Below are positions 32,492-46,200 of a stretch of 64,000 nucleotides of DNA, piece after piece. This DNA comes from Watersipora subatra. Taxonomy: Eukaryota > Bryozoa > Gymnolaemata > Cheilostomatida > Watersiporidae. Within the stretch, counting starts at the first letter, position 1. Each line of letters starts with the position of its first letter. Position numbers and translations under genes: made by a program. The DNA lies in the NCBI RefSeq assembly GCF_963576615.1, contig NC_088717.1:12425559-12489558 (forward strand), given 5' to 3'. The notes beneath the pieces are model-generated. The model made no database searches and had not been told where the DNA came from. It saw nothing but the letters and a program-made list of their open reading frames with translations.

Positions 32492-34884
32492 CAGTGTTTC
32501 TCATTTACGTCCTAATTTCAACCGGTCTCCTCCAGCTTGAGCAATCCCCAATGCAACAACAGGTATCCATTTACTTATGATGCAAGAGCAAAGATTGCTA
32601 GCAATGGCTAGCAGTAAACATAGTTATGCTTTATGAAGGTTGTTTCTTTTAATTTCAGATGAAGAAAGTGTCTCAATTTACTAAGAATTTTAAATTCATA
32701 TTATGTTTACCAAATTATAGTATTAGTTTTCCAGATGGGCATTTGGTCATGTCGAGTAGGAGTGAGAAAGTATAGGAGTGTGCGACTTTTTGCTCCTAAA
32801 GTCAAGCCTTCACACAGTAAAATCTTGAAAATATGCTTCTTTAGATGCTCCTATAATGCAGTATTGATAGTAAAATATTTCAGTGGCTGTACAATTAACA
32901 CGTAACTCATCATGCTCTGCAACGATGATAATGCAGTGATTTTAAAATTTTGCTTTTAAAATATTGCATAAAACAAGATTTTTTATCATAAGTTAGAAGC
33001 GTTTAAGTGAAATACAAATGCAATTTATTTTAGATTTTTGGCGAATAAATTGTTGATGACATGAAACACTATTTTGCGTAAGTGTTTTTCCTGTCTCTTT
33101 GTAAACAGAGTCAGTCTAAAATATTTGCATGTGTGTTGAAAAGTGTTTAAATTGTTAAAAAATTTTCAGTTTGTTTTGCGTAGGCCACTTGTCTGTGGCA
33201 AGAGATAGTAAGCTTTCACTTATTTTATACGCTGTATTAAGTACACCACTTCTCAACCCTTTCGCAAATATGTATAAATCATGGATGAACGGGGAGTAGC
33301 ACACAAATTTTTTCAAAGAGCTAAAATCTATTGGTTTTAAAAGTAATTCAAAAAGGAGCTATCTAAACATACCTCTACTCTCTCATTTAAAAACATGTTT
33401 TCGTTTACAGACAATAGCTTATTGTCTTTCTCAATCCACTATCATACAAAGTCAGCCAGTGGAAAGATGAATCATAATTTCCTGTGTGCAGGGCAGCTGC
33501 TCTATTGTCAAAAAAAGGAGACTACTGCTGACTGCCGCTAATGGCTGCCGTGTTTGCTTCGGCCTATTGTGAGTCATAATCTGACTATATGCAGGTGTGC
33601 AGAGTCGATGTCAACATATTAACAAAGCGATAGCTGCATGCAAAACATTGTTTATTAAAGCCTGTGGTCTACGCAAGCATCAACTAATTGGTATGATTTT
33701 TGGTACTGTTTGAGTATCATGAGACATAACTACAACTATCTTGGAATTCTGATATGCTGCTTGAAGAAAACGCAGTTGAAGAAGTGAAATTCTTTATTGG
33801 GAAAATAAGTCAACTTCTATGACTGTACTGCAGCTGCTCTGCTCTTAGGCTGTCAAATACCTGATTTCCTTAATAAAATTGTTATATTAAATAGAAATTA
33901 ATATATTATATTATTATAAAAAAATTTATATTATTATAAAAAAAGTTATGTTAAATAGTGTGCCTTCGGGCACTGAATGCTTATGCGCGAAAATGAGGCT
34001 ATGGTTTTAAAATTTAACTTTTATGTTTTTACTTGGCCACATTACAATTTTTATTCCGTTTTGTTGCCAAGAATGCGCTAGGAAAAATTCAAGAGTGCTT
34101 ATAATGTGTGGAAACATCTACAGCTTGTTGTGTTCCATGCAATACACTAGAATTTAACTAAAAGCAGTCGCAATTTATTCATGTTTCAGCGTCGGCGTCT
34201 AAACATCGCTGCTTCAGTTGTAGCTCTACGATAGGACCTAACAGTAACGTGTTGTGAGAAATCAATTGCACTACAAACACCTTTCATTAGCAAAGCTAAA
34301 TTACTATTATAGAAGATGAATTGTGAGCTACCCTACACATGAACTCTCAGTAACACAACTCATATAAGAAACATGGCGTGGGCAGAACACAACTGGCAAT
34401 CTCATGCTCGACATCTGTAGCCCATATGCACTCTTGCCTTCTCGACGTCAAACCTGCTCTTATGCAATCATCTATGTACGTATTGCTTTGTTTTTGAACA
34501 CTTGAACGGCGTTGAATTCTACAAGAAAACAAATTGCCTCTTATGGTATGTTGGCTAACGCGCATTTGCATCATATAAAACAGCAGATTCCCATGCGACA
34601 TCAAACATTTTGATTGGCTGAATAAAGCAGTATTTGTAACCAAAAGAAAAGTTTAGAAAAGTCTAGATGTCGCTGAGCAATGTGTGGAGCCACAAAGAGG
34701 GAGAAGTTGTCGCATCACTGTTTTACAGACTTTGCATAGCTTGAGAATATAATAATGACATTTTAGGAAAAAGCTCTTTATAATTAGCATGAAAACCTAA
34801 CCATTAGTTACCTTACAAGCTGTGTGTTAACATCACAGTTATGCATGCATGTTCATGTGTACGGTAGCTTACAATCAATCTTCC
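32492..34884. other. Upstream flank of the NHL-like gene, no gene seen
   Basis: AT-rich, with no splice-bounded open frame. A short run near 33890-33950 repeats TTATATTATTATAAAAAAA. Confidence 0.35.
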
Positions 34885-35165
34885 GAGGGTGTCAGGGTGA
34901 CCTAGTGGTAGCAACCCTGACTATCAACCATGGGGTTGGTGGTTCGAGTTCTGCTTAATGCTGCTGTGACAAAAAGCTCTCAGCAAGATTTCAATCCTAA
35001 ATTACTGGGTCTTTTGGATCTAGACCATAACTTGGAGGCTCCGTGTACCACACTGACAACATGAGCACGTTAAAGATCTACCTCTGTCCTTATGCACATT
35101 GGGCAGGTGAAATAGCTACCTGGCTCTGTCAAACTGGACGGTGTTGCAAAATGGATCTCTTCAGG
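34885..35165 (+). mobile_element. tRNA-derived SINE
   Basis: Polymerase III boxes are visible: A box TGACCTAGTGGT (34898-34909) and B box GGTTCGAGTTC (34941-34951), correctly spaced. A non-tRNA body follows with TGAGCACGTTAAAGATCTAC and GGCAGGTGAAATAGCTACC. No tRNA cloverleaf is complete, so it is a retroposon and not a tRNA gene. Confidence 0.65.
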
Positions 35166-35359
35166 TTAATCTGACAGTTTTAGAAAAGGTAAATACCGAT
35201 GACAGGGTCGCCTTCACTCTACCAGACTGCTTGACCTAAGCATGCATCGTTAAGATGCAGGTCATCGTCGATATCAACGGACAGCCATACTACTACTGTG
35301 CATGTAAGTCTCTGTAGGCTGACCAGTACACACTAATGCAGTATTTCAGGGGTGTCCTC

Positions 35360-36080
35360 TCGAAGGTTATTTGCAGACTGCACCTAATACCAATGGCATC
35401 ATCAAGGTAAAGCAGATATGTTGCGAAACATTGCAGCTGCAGAATGTAACCATTTTTCCTAGTGCATCCATGACAGTCTGTGCAATGCGTATCTTTTCTG
35501 CGATGATGATTAGCTGTCACAAATATATGTTTCCACATTTGTGGTTTGCTAGTTTTTCAAAGACAAACATTTATGCCTCTTTTTTGGCATTAACAAGACA
35601 GAGAAGGCTGCCGAAAATGCAATCAAATCAGGCTCCAAGTTATGATACGCTGTAGTAAAAACAATCTTAACATTTTGGATATAGTAGGACAAAAACTGAG
35701 CATGTGTTTCACAAACATCGCACAAATATATGCATATGTCTTCTTATAATTTAGCATCAAAAGTTGCTGGAGACCAAATGCCAATTTTCATAAAGGCTCA
35801 TTCACACTCTACCGGAGCATGTCGGAGTTGCCCTCTCGACAATTATTAGTCGCTCTCATCGACTATTTGCACTGTAAGCTGATGGCATCGCCAAAGCAAC
35901 GCAAATATGTCGCAAAACTTTGCAGCTGTCAAACGTTCCTGATATTTCTTTGAGCATCCACAACAGTCTGTGCAATGTGCACCACTTCAGTGATGATGAT
36001 TGGCTATCACGGATTTCTTAATCTATATTTTCCTTCCTGATAGTTGCTGCCAACTTAGATTTCATCGTTTCAGTGACCGC
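35360..36080. repeat. Interspersed repeat with internal duplication (unoccupied form)
   Basis: A block ending 'CAATGxGxACCACTTC' occurs twice (about 35370-35525 and 35880-36010). The middle part (35545-35815) matches 59130-59400. Both duplicated blocks hold an undisturbed TA (35417-35418 and 35906-35907) at the point where the related repeat at 59481 has been split by a transposon. Confidence 0.65.
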
Positions 36081-36089
36081 ATGGTAGGC

Positions 36090-39000
36090 CTATAATATGC
36101 TGCAGACTACTAGCTGATGTCTACTCAGATGGGTTTGTGATAGTGTGAATAATTTTATCACAGACAGTCATCAATTTAAAGTGAGTTTACCGCCGATGTC
36201 TTGCGATTCAGTGTGTGCTAACATGAAAGAAGCTTTTCAAAATTGCTCACTATAAGAGGGAAACTACATTTATTTTTGATCGTTTATTCGCTTAGCAACT
36301 TTGTGTATGCACAATTTTTACGGATTACACAACATTTTCACGAATACAATTTTTTATGAATTCTGGTTCAGGTCAATCGACTTTATTCAATTAATATTTC
36401 ATTTTGAAATATTGTACCAGAACAAGTTTTTTATTTAAAATTAAGTTAAAATGACTTTTTTTGTTTTAAACTTAATTATTTACTTACGTTAGGCTACCTT
36501 GTTTATTTATTCTAAATTTTTTTTCCACATAGTTATTCGCACAGATATTTTGATTGATTTAAATTACCTGCTCAAACATGGAAGCAAAAAAATGAAACTG
36601 TTCTTAATAAGCTGTATATTACTGTAAATAAAAAAATATCTGAGCTGTTATAATTCAAGCAAGAGGTCAGCCTTTGTTATAGTTATCCAACTAGCTTACC
36701 AAATACGATGCATTCAAAACTCTACGAACAAAATTAGTTCATCCTAGGAGTTGTCTTAACATGAAAACTATTATGTTAGATCAAACATTTCTGTAATAGT
36801 ATCCTATGGTTTAATCAACTTGTTTTACAAGAGAAAAGTTTATGATTGCTCACTATTATCTACTACATTTATTTAAACTAGGCAATGAAACAAAGTGTTA
36901 CGCAAAACTATATAAAAACGAAGTTGCAAAAATCAAACTATTTGTTAGAATTTAAAAAGTAATTCTATTTCTGTTTTTCTGTAAAGATATTAATACAGTG
37001 GTGTAGGGGGCAACAAATCTAAACTACATGTAGCTTAATTTGCATATTTTTCAGTATTATAAGACATTTTTAGTGTTATCTTTAGCTACCAGCAAGCCCG
37101 ACATTGGGAGGGATTTTTTTCATTTTTAGTCAAATAGTTCAAAAGTCGCTGTTTAAGCGGCTGGTTCTTAAAAACCAGACAGAGTTTTAAAACCAAATAT
37201 CTGTGGGAAGTTTGGATGAAATCGTGCAAAAAATATGGAAACGCATAGCATTTATGCGGACTAACAGACAGACACATAATGACAACGTATGATTTATTAA
37301 TATAGATTTTCAACAGCTTATCCACTTTCATCTTCAAAACTGCAATGTTTGGAGAAACTTCAACTGAAATCTTAATTTAAAAATTGTTGCAAGTGCGGAG
37401 GCGAATATTTTCAAAGGTTTCAAATAGCATGTTATAAAGTTCCAACGTTAAGATGATAGTAAGCGGAGGTTTGACTGTACATGTATAGTACAAGTGCTTG
37501 TATCTAAGGCTGTCTCTGCGCACCAAGCGACTGGCTGGCTTCTACTGCTCCAGTTGCTAAAAGCTATAAGCCTGTTATTAGCTTTTTGTCTCTTCAATTT
37601 CCGGTCACACTCAAAGCAAAGACTGGAATTGATTAGGGGCTAGATGCTCAGTTTACTCGCTTCAGTTGGCTGCTCCCAAGAGGCGTGAGGCCTTTTTTCT
37701 TACATAATTCTTACATAACAACGTAATTAACTAGTGTTGTGTAGCTTTGACCCATTTACAAATATAATTAGAAAGCAATTAGGTGTTTCACTGAAAAGTC
37801 CTGGAGGGCTTGACCTTGATTGGCTAAAACAAACTGTTCTATTCACCACTGTAGACAAAAACGTCAACTGTACAAATTGATAAAAACTATTGCTGGTCGC
37901 GAAACAAAATAGTCTTGGAACTTTTGCAAAGATCAGCGTTTTGCTATCCTTTTGCAACATTTTCATGGTTTTTTTTTCAGCAAGCGATTTTATGACAGAT
38001 CTGCAGTGTCTAACAGTTTCAGTATTTCAATGACCGTAAGCAGTGAAGTTATATAATGAAGATGACCTAATGTGTTGATGTCTCTACGAATAGCAGCATT
38101 TAAAACAGCTTGACAACTTCTGCAGTCTTGTCTCGTCTTCAAACATTAGCCATTGTGTTGCTGGGAGATATTAGCCGCAATTATATTCTCTCTTTCTAGT
38201 ACGCATATTAAATGTTCCTTTCAAACACTGTTATATGGAATGACTTGTATATTCCAAATAGGAAAAGACAACCAAATCTTTGAACAGCATAAAAAGAGAA
38301 CTTCATAAAAGTTATGAGTCAATAATTATGGTGAGTCATTCTTATGCGGAGTGCAGTTTCGTATGTTCAGTTTCATGTGTGAAATTTTGGACCCCAGCTC
38401 AGGTTTTTTCATTTCACATTAAAAATAATAAGCTCATATTTTACTGATAACCAAAACAGTTGCTCAGCTGCCAGTCGAGGTTTCCTTTCCAGATGTGATA
38501 CGCAGATCTGACTTCAATCGTTTAATCCTTACTTCACCCCAAGCCCATCTATAACATATTTTTTGTTTTGCTATGGTTTACACACACTACCTGCAGATCT
38601 GCAACGCCTGACCTGCAAAAATAGGCTTGGGTTCAATTTCTAGAAAGGACCCGATGGTGACACGGAGGAAATCCTACCTTGACCTACTCTCTGCAACTGG
38701 GCATGTCTCCAGTCGTGGAGGTTTCTTTGCTACTAAACTCAGACATGTTATGCCAAGATCACCGAGCCATTGTTTGTAAGACAAAGGCTTTTAAAAAACG
38801 CACAGCTTCTGCTTATAGTAAGCTAAGCAGTCATACGCAATCATTGAATGATCACTTACGCGTGCTACCTAAGCAAAAAGGTAAAAACTAAAAACCTTCA
38901 GAAACTGTAATTTTGTGACTATCTGATCTATTTGAACTAGTATGTACAACTTGTCTCTATCCATCACAGCTCTAAAATCAAGGTCCATCTATGAAAAGGG

Positions 39001-40270
39001 TAGCGTACACAAGGTCGGACATGTTTGCTAGATCTATTAAAATAGCATGCTCACAATATATATGTTTATGTGTATCGTATGAAGCGTGAAGTTATTATTT
39101 TGTGAAAGAAACATTACAATGAGAAATAAAAGTATTTACAAATATTTTAATCAAATAAACTATCTGGGCAAATGCACAGGGATGAGATTGATGCACTGTA
39201 AATAGCCACATAACAAAGAAAGCAAAAAGCTGTAACCATGGTTACTAGAGAAAAGCGTGTCAATAAAGAACGATTCATAATTTAATAAAAGAGGAAAAGC
39301 AAATCAGGTCAACATTTTTCACTACAAACATGAAAATTTCTAAAATGATTTTAAGAAAAGGTAAAAGATTTGTTACATCTGGTGACAGACGCTAAAACAG
39401 AAACTCAGATACGCTAATACAGAGAATAAACGAGATGAGTTAAGCGTAGGCAGATCATTAATGTCTCCTCTTGTAATAAGATTGTCCATCTGTCAGAGCA
39501 CCCGAGGGATATTGCCGTGTCTAATCTATATCCAAAACATGTTTTCAAAATATGCAGCAAAACTCATTAGCACAATATAAAATAGATTACATAATTATTT
39601 CATCGACAAACTGTGACACAAACATGACAGTTAGTGTGAGGATATACATTTAACGATAACATACGGTACAATAAAAGGAGGATAGATGTAATCTCATATG
39701 GAAGAGAGCAAGAATACATTGGCAAAAATCATAAGAGTGTCTACATAAAAACTAAGCATACTTGCATACGATATAAATTTACATAGATGTATTCAAACAC
39801 ATAGATGTATACAAAAATTGCCATTGCACCCCAAAACTAAAGTGACTAGATAAAATGAGGCAGATCATGTGAGAGTTTTAGTTAATTCCATCAGTGAACA
39901 AGACGATGTGCTAACTGTGTTTTATCACAAGAGAGTGACTGCGGGTCACGTTGGTTTGCAGAGCGGAAAGAAGACGCGCATCCAATCGCTGGAAAATGGC
40001 GGGATGGTGTGTGGCTTAACCAGTTACCAACTGATGTGAGCATAAGCTGCCAGCGTGAATGACTCAAGCAGTTACGGGTTGGTATGGATTCTCATCGCTC
40101 AGCACTTTCTGCCTGTAAAGTAGGTACAACAGTAAGTATATCATGTTGTGTAGGTTACATCTAGATCTAGTCTCATTATACAATCACTAATGTTACATGC
40201 TGCGAATTTTTGTCATATTTTTCATCTTCAGAGAATGTAAATGGTTTTGATCGCATATTTAATTCTTCGA
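36090..40270. other. Intergenic, no gene seen
   Basis: Contains the RTE-like 3' end at 37130. Near 38625 GGCTTGGGTTCAATTTCTAG could be a decayed SINE B box. A 70-codon frame at 38679-38891 (+) has no ATG start or known motif. Otherwise unremarkable. Confidence 0.35.
37130..37315 (+). mobile_element. Non-LTR retroelement 3' end (RTE-like), copy 2
   Basis: Shares 'TATGGAAACGCATAGC' and an end of the form CAGACACATAATGACAACGT then TTATTAATATAG with the copy at 20930. 5'-truncated, as usual for LINE copies. Confidence 0.4.
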
Positions 40271-40272
40271 AG

Positions 40273-40500
40273 TGACTCAAACCTCCGATTTAAAGAAGAT
40301 ATTTTTGAAAACATCGTATCAACAACGTAGCACTGCGCATGATGTAAACATCAATATTCGTATTATTGCACAAATCTTTGCAATCGGAGGTTGGAGTTTC
40401 ATCGTCTTCATCGGTGGCGTTGACCTTAACGCATTTTAATAGTGTCAGCCGCAATATAAAATATGCGCCCGCTGTAGCTAAAAGCGCAGCAGGCTAATAT
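40273..40500 (-). repeat. 230-bp interspersed repeat, inverted copy
   Basis: Reverse complement of 42494-42756: shares ACATCGTATCAACAACGTAG, TGCGCATGATGTAAACATCA and the end GCGCAGCAGGCTAATATA. It lacks about 30 bp present in the other copy. Confidence 0.65.
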
Positions 40501-42399
40501 AGAAAAAGCGGAATTGTGTGAAAATTTCTTCGAAGTACATGTACATAAACTTGTCAGCTACGAACACTTGGGAGTTGTGCGGTCGTTCCTGCGTATCATG
40601 TAAATACATCCTCTCCATTACGATGATAGTGAATGAGTAGCGAGGAGGGAGTCTCCATGGTAGCACATATTAGTCAAAATGAAGCGGGTTTTTTTAGAGG
40701 ATAAATCCTGGCGAGATGCAGCTTTGATGCCTCATTGTACAGTCAAGTCAACACTCTAATTAGAATAAACTCAACAAATTGGCAACAAATTTGTAAATTT
40801 TTATCAGGCATATGACTCCACACAAAAGTTTGCACCAAGTAACTGTCGAGGTGATTTGAAACACTGCAACTTTATAAGTGAGAAAGTGACGTCTGGTGAA
40901 AATTCAAAATAACACATAAAATTATAATTAATACAAATTCTATAAAAGTTAATTTCAACTTCCCCTAGTGTTATGAAGGTATCTTTGCAACAACTCCTGC
41001 CTTTGAAAATACTCAAGGCTGAGATCATATTTCTGTTTCATGTTTCTAAGATAAAGTAGCAAACCTTTTTATCAATCACCAATATATTTAGTTTGTAGGT
41101 TTTCTGAAGTATTCATCATTACCTGTTTAAGATTAGAATTAAGTACAATGAGCTACGGTGTATTATTAAAATATTTGATCCTACATATTAAAGCTTCGAT
41201 GTATAAAACAAATCCAAAAGCGAATTTAATTTGCAAGGAGTTGTCTAGTCATGATAGCTATCTCTGCCGTGAACAGACAACTCCTTTCTTGGATCAGTGT
41301 AACTCAATTTAATGAAAACCTGCAAAAAGCGAAGACAAATTTTATCATAAGCTATATTTTACACAGAAAATGGAAAAAAGAACAAGCACATTTGAAAAAG
41401 TGAGACAACAATATTCCAAAGTGACTACATATAAACCATTCAGCCTGTCCTTGGTTTTTAGTATTCAGTATTTGTGGAGAAGCTGACCAATTCTGTGAAT
41501 AACAGATATACTATAAGCAAATTAGGTGTTATGTAACATTTAATATGAATCTGAATAAAACAGATAATACTACAAATTTTAATAGCCATGTTCTGGCCAC
41601 AAAAATTTGAAACTGGATGACTGTGGGTTTGCCCGTTTAAAGGAATTCCCCGCTCACGCACCCAGTTTCGGGATGCTGCTTCATTGTAGTCTGAAATTAT
41701 AAGACCACCTACTTATTGCCTTTATTTTTGCATTCCTGCTGGAGCCGTGTTAATTCATTCAATAATAGGCATGCTTAAAGCTAGAAATTGCTCCTTACTC
41801 TATCAAATTTAAACTGAAGCCTTTTCCTCCTTTCATAGAAGATAAAATTAGTGTCATGGGATTATCTTGTGAGCTGTAAAGCATTATATCATCACTTGTC
41901 TTAAATGTTGTGTAGTCTCACACCATCATGCAGTTTGTTCATGAGATTATTTCTGTTTACTTTAACTTCTTTGTTACATAAATGTGTATTTAAACTTGGG
42001 AAATTACGTGCAGCGTCGTATACAACACGTGTCAGAGGTTGGCCAGCTCAAAAACAGGTGTCAACATTATGGACACTACCCGACTTATAAACATGTGGGT
42101 TATGAACAACAGCAGATACGAACGATGTTGTGCGTATGTCAAAGATTGTTTGTACAGAGATGCCGTAAGTCAGATTTTATATTGCACGCCCTTTTCCGGG
42201 TAGTACGGCTTTCCGCCGCCGATGTCAATCTTTCCAAGTAACTGTGCAGCTATCTTATTCGCGACGGTGCAGCAATACTTCCGAAAAAAGTGCAGTAGCA
42301 TTTCTTTTACAGCAGTACTGTTTCTCTCCAGTTGTACACATATTTATAGCGCTTGTTTTATTATTATTTCATGTTCTTTTAATGCAGTACAAACCAATA

Positions 42400-42840
42400 T
42401 AGGTTACCTATACATATATATTCCTATATATGTATAGGGATATAGGTTACCTATACATATATAATCCTATATATGTATAGTATAGGCTTCTCCTATATTA
42501 GCCTGCTGCGCTTTTAGCTACTGCGGGGCGCGTATTTAATATTGCGGCTGACGCTATTAAAATGCGTTAACGTCAAATATCAATGTCAAAAGCCAAAGAG
42601 GAAGGACGTCACCAATGAAGACGATGAAAATCCAACCTCCGATTGCAAAGATTTGTGCAATAATACGAATATTGATGTTTACATCATGCGCAGTGCTACG
42701 TTGTTGATACGATGTTTTCAAAAATATCTTCTTTAAATCGGAGGTTTGAGTCAATCATGATACATATATAATCCTATATATGTATAGAGATATATGTTAC
42801 CTATACATATACAATCCTATATATGTATAGAGTTATATAA
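42400..42840. repeat. Palindromic AT-rich tandem array
   Basis: About four copies of a unit 'GGTTACCTATACATATATAA' plus 'TCCTATATATGTATAG', each able to fold on itself. Interrupted by the 42494-42756 repeat. Confidence 0.65.
42494..42756 (+). repeat. 260-bp interspersed repeat, inserted in a palindromic array
   Basis: Inverted partner of 40273-40500. Both of its sides are flanked by the same TATACATATATAATCCTATA array, so it looks like an independent insertion into that array and not the arm of one 2.5-kb element. Confidence 0.6.
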
Positions 42841-43259
42841 TCCTTAAACATACGTTCCGTACAAAATAACAAACTGAGATAACTTAGGAACAAATTCGCT
42901 TAACGAATAGCCATTCAAATCGTACCTTATTCATAAGTTGGGGAGCGTCTGTATCATTAAATAATGGTTCAAAACTAACGGACTGAATAAGAAATCTCGT
43001 AAAGGAAAAAATTATCGACGAGTGAGCACCAGGATCACACCAGGATCACACCTTGGTATGATTCTGAACTGATCTTTACACAGATTGGAAGGGTCAAGTG
43101 ATGTTGATGTGATTCTTTGAACATGGCTGCCAGCGAACAGATTGGAAGGATACAAGGTAAGGAGAAAAGATGATAGACAAAAGGTAGGATTGAACCGGGC
43201 AGGAGAGAACATGCAATAGCAGCGGTGAAGTAAATTATTGTTTATTGGTGAAAGCTTGT

Positions 43260-43293
43260 TCACAATCCAGAAACATTCTGGCAATGATTGCAT
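43260..43293 (-). CDS. Candidate last coding exon of the MEGF9-like gene
   Basis: The acceptor is CAGTCTTCTTCAG|A. In phase with the previous exon it encodes QCNHCQNVSGL then TGA. An AATAAA (minus strand, 43246-43241) follows within 20 nt, as expected for a 3' end. A rival acceptor at 41691 would instead end the protein QLQ then TGA, and the same site in another frame is open for about 68 codons (YNEAASRNWVRERGIPLNGQ). Confidence 0.35.
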
Positions 43294-46200
43294 CTGAAGA
43301 AGACTGTGTGAGGAATTCAGACCTCAGAGCAAACTATCCACGATCAATCTGCTGACTAATGTTATGATTTGAAAATGTATTGCAAAAGGCGGAACTGATC
43401 GCCTCCATTTTTGGAAAGGAATGATGAATGCTACCAAACATGCGGATTTACTGCAGAGCCCTAGAACTCTGTTTCAATAAGATTATTGGGTGTTTGAGGA
43501 CCATAATGCACCTTTTCAGCAAGTGAGATCGGTGAAAAGGGAAAAGAATAAAGAAATAATCTGTCCAAGTATCTAAAGATATTTTATTATTCCTCCTGTT
43601 GCTAACATAATGAGACTTTCATAGAAATCATAGGTGTATGATTGTCATCGGCCATCTCAATTATCAGCTAAGTGGTGAAATCAGTTTAATAGATTCATTC
43701 TTGGCTCCGCTGACATCTTTGTTTGTCATCATTTTCGTAAGCATTCATTTCAAATACTTATGTATCGGGATCACAACAAAAATATTAGCTGTGAAGTTAT
43801 AATAAACCTTCATACGTATATACTACATAATGCTGGAACAGCACCCTATGGATATAGCTATGTAGCTATAGCTTGTACATAGCTATATCTGAGACTCAAC
43901 AGTGGCAAGCGCCTTCAACTCACTCATCTGCGAGCAAACTTTTACCTCTTTTGTCACTTGTTAGAAATGAATTTACACAGAACTTAAGTAGTAGTTTTAT
44001 CAAAAATTATCAATATTTTTCCATCATTTACGATTATTTTTGATGTTTGAGGTGATCTGATTGCCAAAATGTTTCAATATTAAAATTGACAAAATTCGAT
44101 CAGGATTAAAACACTTGAAAGAAAAATCTGTGCAAAATGACTTTACTAGTTGCTATGGTTGTGAAGGTTGATATCAGCTATTGCATTCAAGTTACAACGT
44201 TATGTCTTCATTCTGTCGATCTCTTCGCAACTATTATAGACATAATCGCACTTTCAACTGATCTGAGTGTTTTAACAATGATCAAGTCTTGCCAATTTAG
44301 ATTTTGTAGCATCCTGGCAGTCGGATCATCTCAAACATCAAAAGCGATCGTAAATGATAGAAAAATACCAAAACTTTTTGATAAAATCTACAAAAATTTT
44401 GTGTGAGTTCATCTTCAAGTGATTTTAAATTAAAAAAATATAATTTACTGGAGGCAAGAGCAGAACTCTTATAAAAATAATTGATAATTTTGTAAGAGCA
44501 AGTCCAGAATCTTCTTTTCTGCTAGTATAATTACCGTCTGATCAAACAACAAATATATGCACAGTAAATAAGTATGACAACTCCAATTTTTAATGATTGC
44601 GACAGTAAAAGTAGCAGACAACTCCTACTTACTGAGTGAGCCGAGCTGTGAAATCATTGTCTATAAGCCTATTCCTATCCGCCTGTTGAAACTGTGAGCC
44701 CAGCATATCAGAGTAGGCAATGGTAGGCTGGTTCTCGGATTGCAGCTGAATGGTCCAGAATGGAACAGGTTTCTTGCGGCATCCACCAAACCTCCTGAAA
44801 ATCACCAGTCAGAAAGAATGCATTCAAAAGCCCTGCGAGATATGCACGCTGGTGGCTAGCTTTCAATCCATCAAAACATTATTTGCAGCCTGTCAACATG
44901 TCATATCTGCTAACAAAGTGTCTACTACAAACAATCTCTGCCTTGAATGTACATTACAACACACGATAGAGTAACCATCTCAAGCCACCATTGCACCAGA
45001 TGACACATCAAGCAGCTCGCACCAAATCTCCCCAAAAGAACACTAGAGTTGCTTTTTTATTTTTATGTTGTATTCTTGTCATTATTAGCTAAGTATTACC
45101 AAATATTTTTTTCACACAATCCAGCTGGAAAAATACTTTCGCTCACAAAGTTTCCGATTAAACAATTTTGTGGAGGAATTGTCCCAAAATACAAAGTATG
45201 TCGTCAAATGTATACCTATAGTGTCAGCCAATATGTTTGCTTGTTAAGTAAGTCACTCCTTACATGGCAACTCAAGCATGATGGAGAGGGGAGTAATATG
45301 ACTCACTTGTATAGCAGTATGATGATACAGCTGATGATAGCGATCACTACTAGGATGCTTGTCACCACTATCACAACTGGTGCTGATTTCATCACGGGAG
45401 TGGCATGAGATGTGCTCGCACTAAATATTAAAGTTCAACAAACAGTAGTAGACAACTTCCACTACCAGATCCAAAATTAGTGAAATAATCCCACAATATT
45501 CATCGTGTAAGCAATGTAAATTCGTAAGCATGTCTACACACTCTGATGAAATGTATTGCAGACGGATAGTGTAGGTAGTTGCTGTAAATAGACCACCCAC
45601 ACTACTAAACAATGCGTCCTGTTGCCAAATAGATTGACCAATGAGAATTGATCTCAGTTGTACAAAGCCTATGACATCTGTGGTAGATTTTCCAGTATCA
45701 TAACTAGCATACCGTCAAGATATTTGCAATGCTTTTAAGCAGCAAATTGCCGTGTTATATTTTGCTCAAAGAACACACAGAAAACATTAACCCTGGAAAC
45801 CAGATAAAAAATTAATTAATATTCAAAAGATAAATTAAATTACAGAAAAAGATTTTAACATACTTAGTCACTAAAAAGTTATTCGGATCGTTTCATAACC
45901 AGTTACACTTTATACTAGTAGCTTTGCTGTTTACGTATGTTACAAGTGAGAATAACTTTGTTCACATTCCACTAGTTGTTTGTGAGAAACCCTGTAGTTA
46001 TCGTCAATAGAAACGAAAAAAGTTGAATCGAGATTCGTAATAACCAACTCTTTTTAGCCAATCACAGATGCGTTGGCTCTATCTTCACAGACATAGATCA
46101 ACATGTTCGTTTCAAAATCACGCATCAACAAGATGTTGCCAAACAACACTTTTTGTTAGTGCATATAGCCAGGCCATTACAATAAACAACACAACCCAAG

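Noticed and set aside
34895..34965. A functional tRNA gene
   Set aside because: Boxes A and B are present but acceptor and anticodon stems do not pair. It is a SINE.
44750..44974. 74-codon plus-strand frame
   Set aside because: Antisense to the PFWT exon and its acceptor; no motif of its own.
45049..45408. 119-codon plus-strand frame over the transmembrane exon
   Set aside because: The minus strand has the splice sites, phases and a true helix. The plus frame is incidental.
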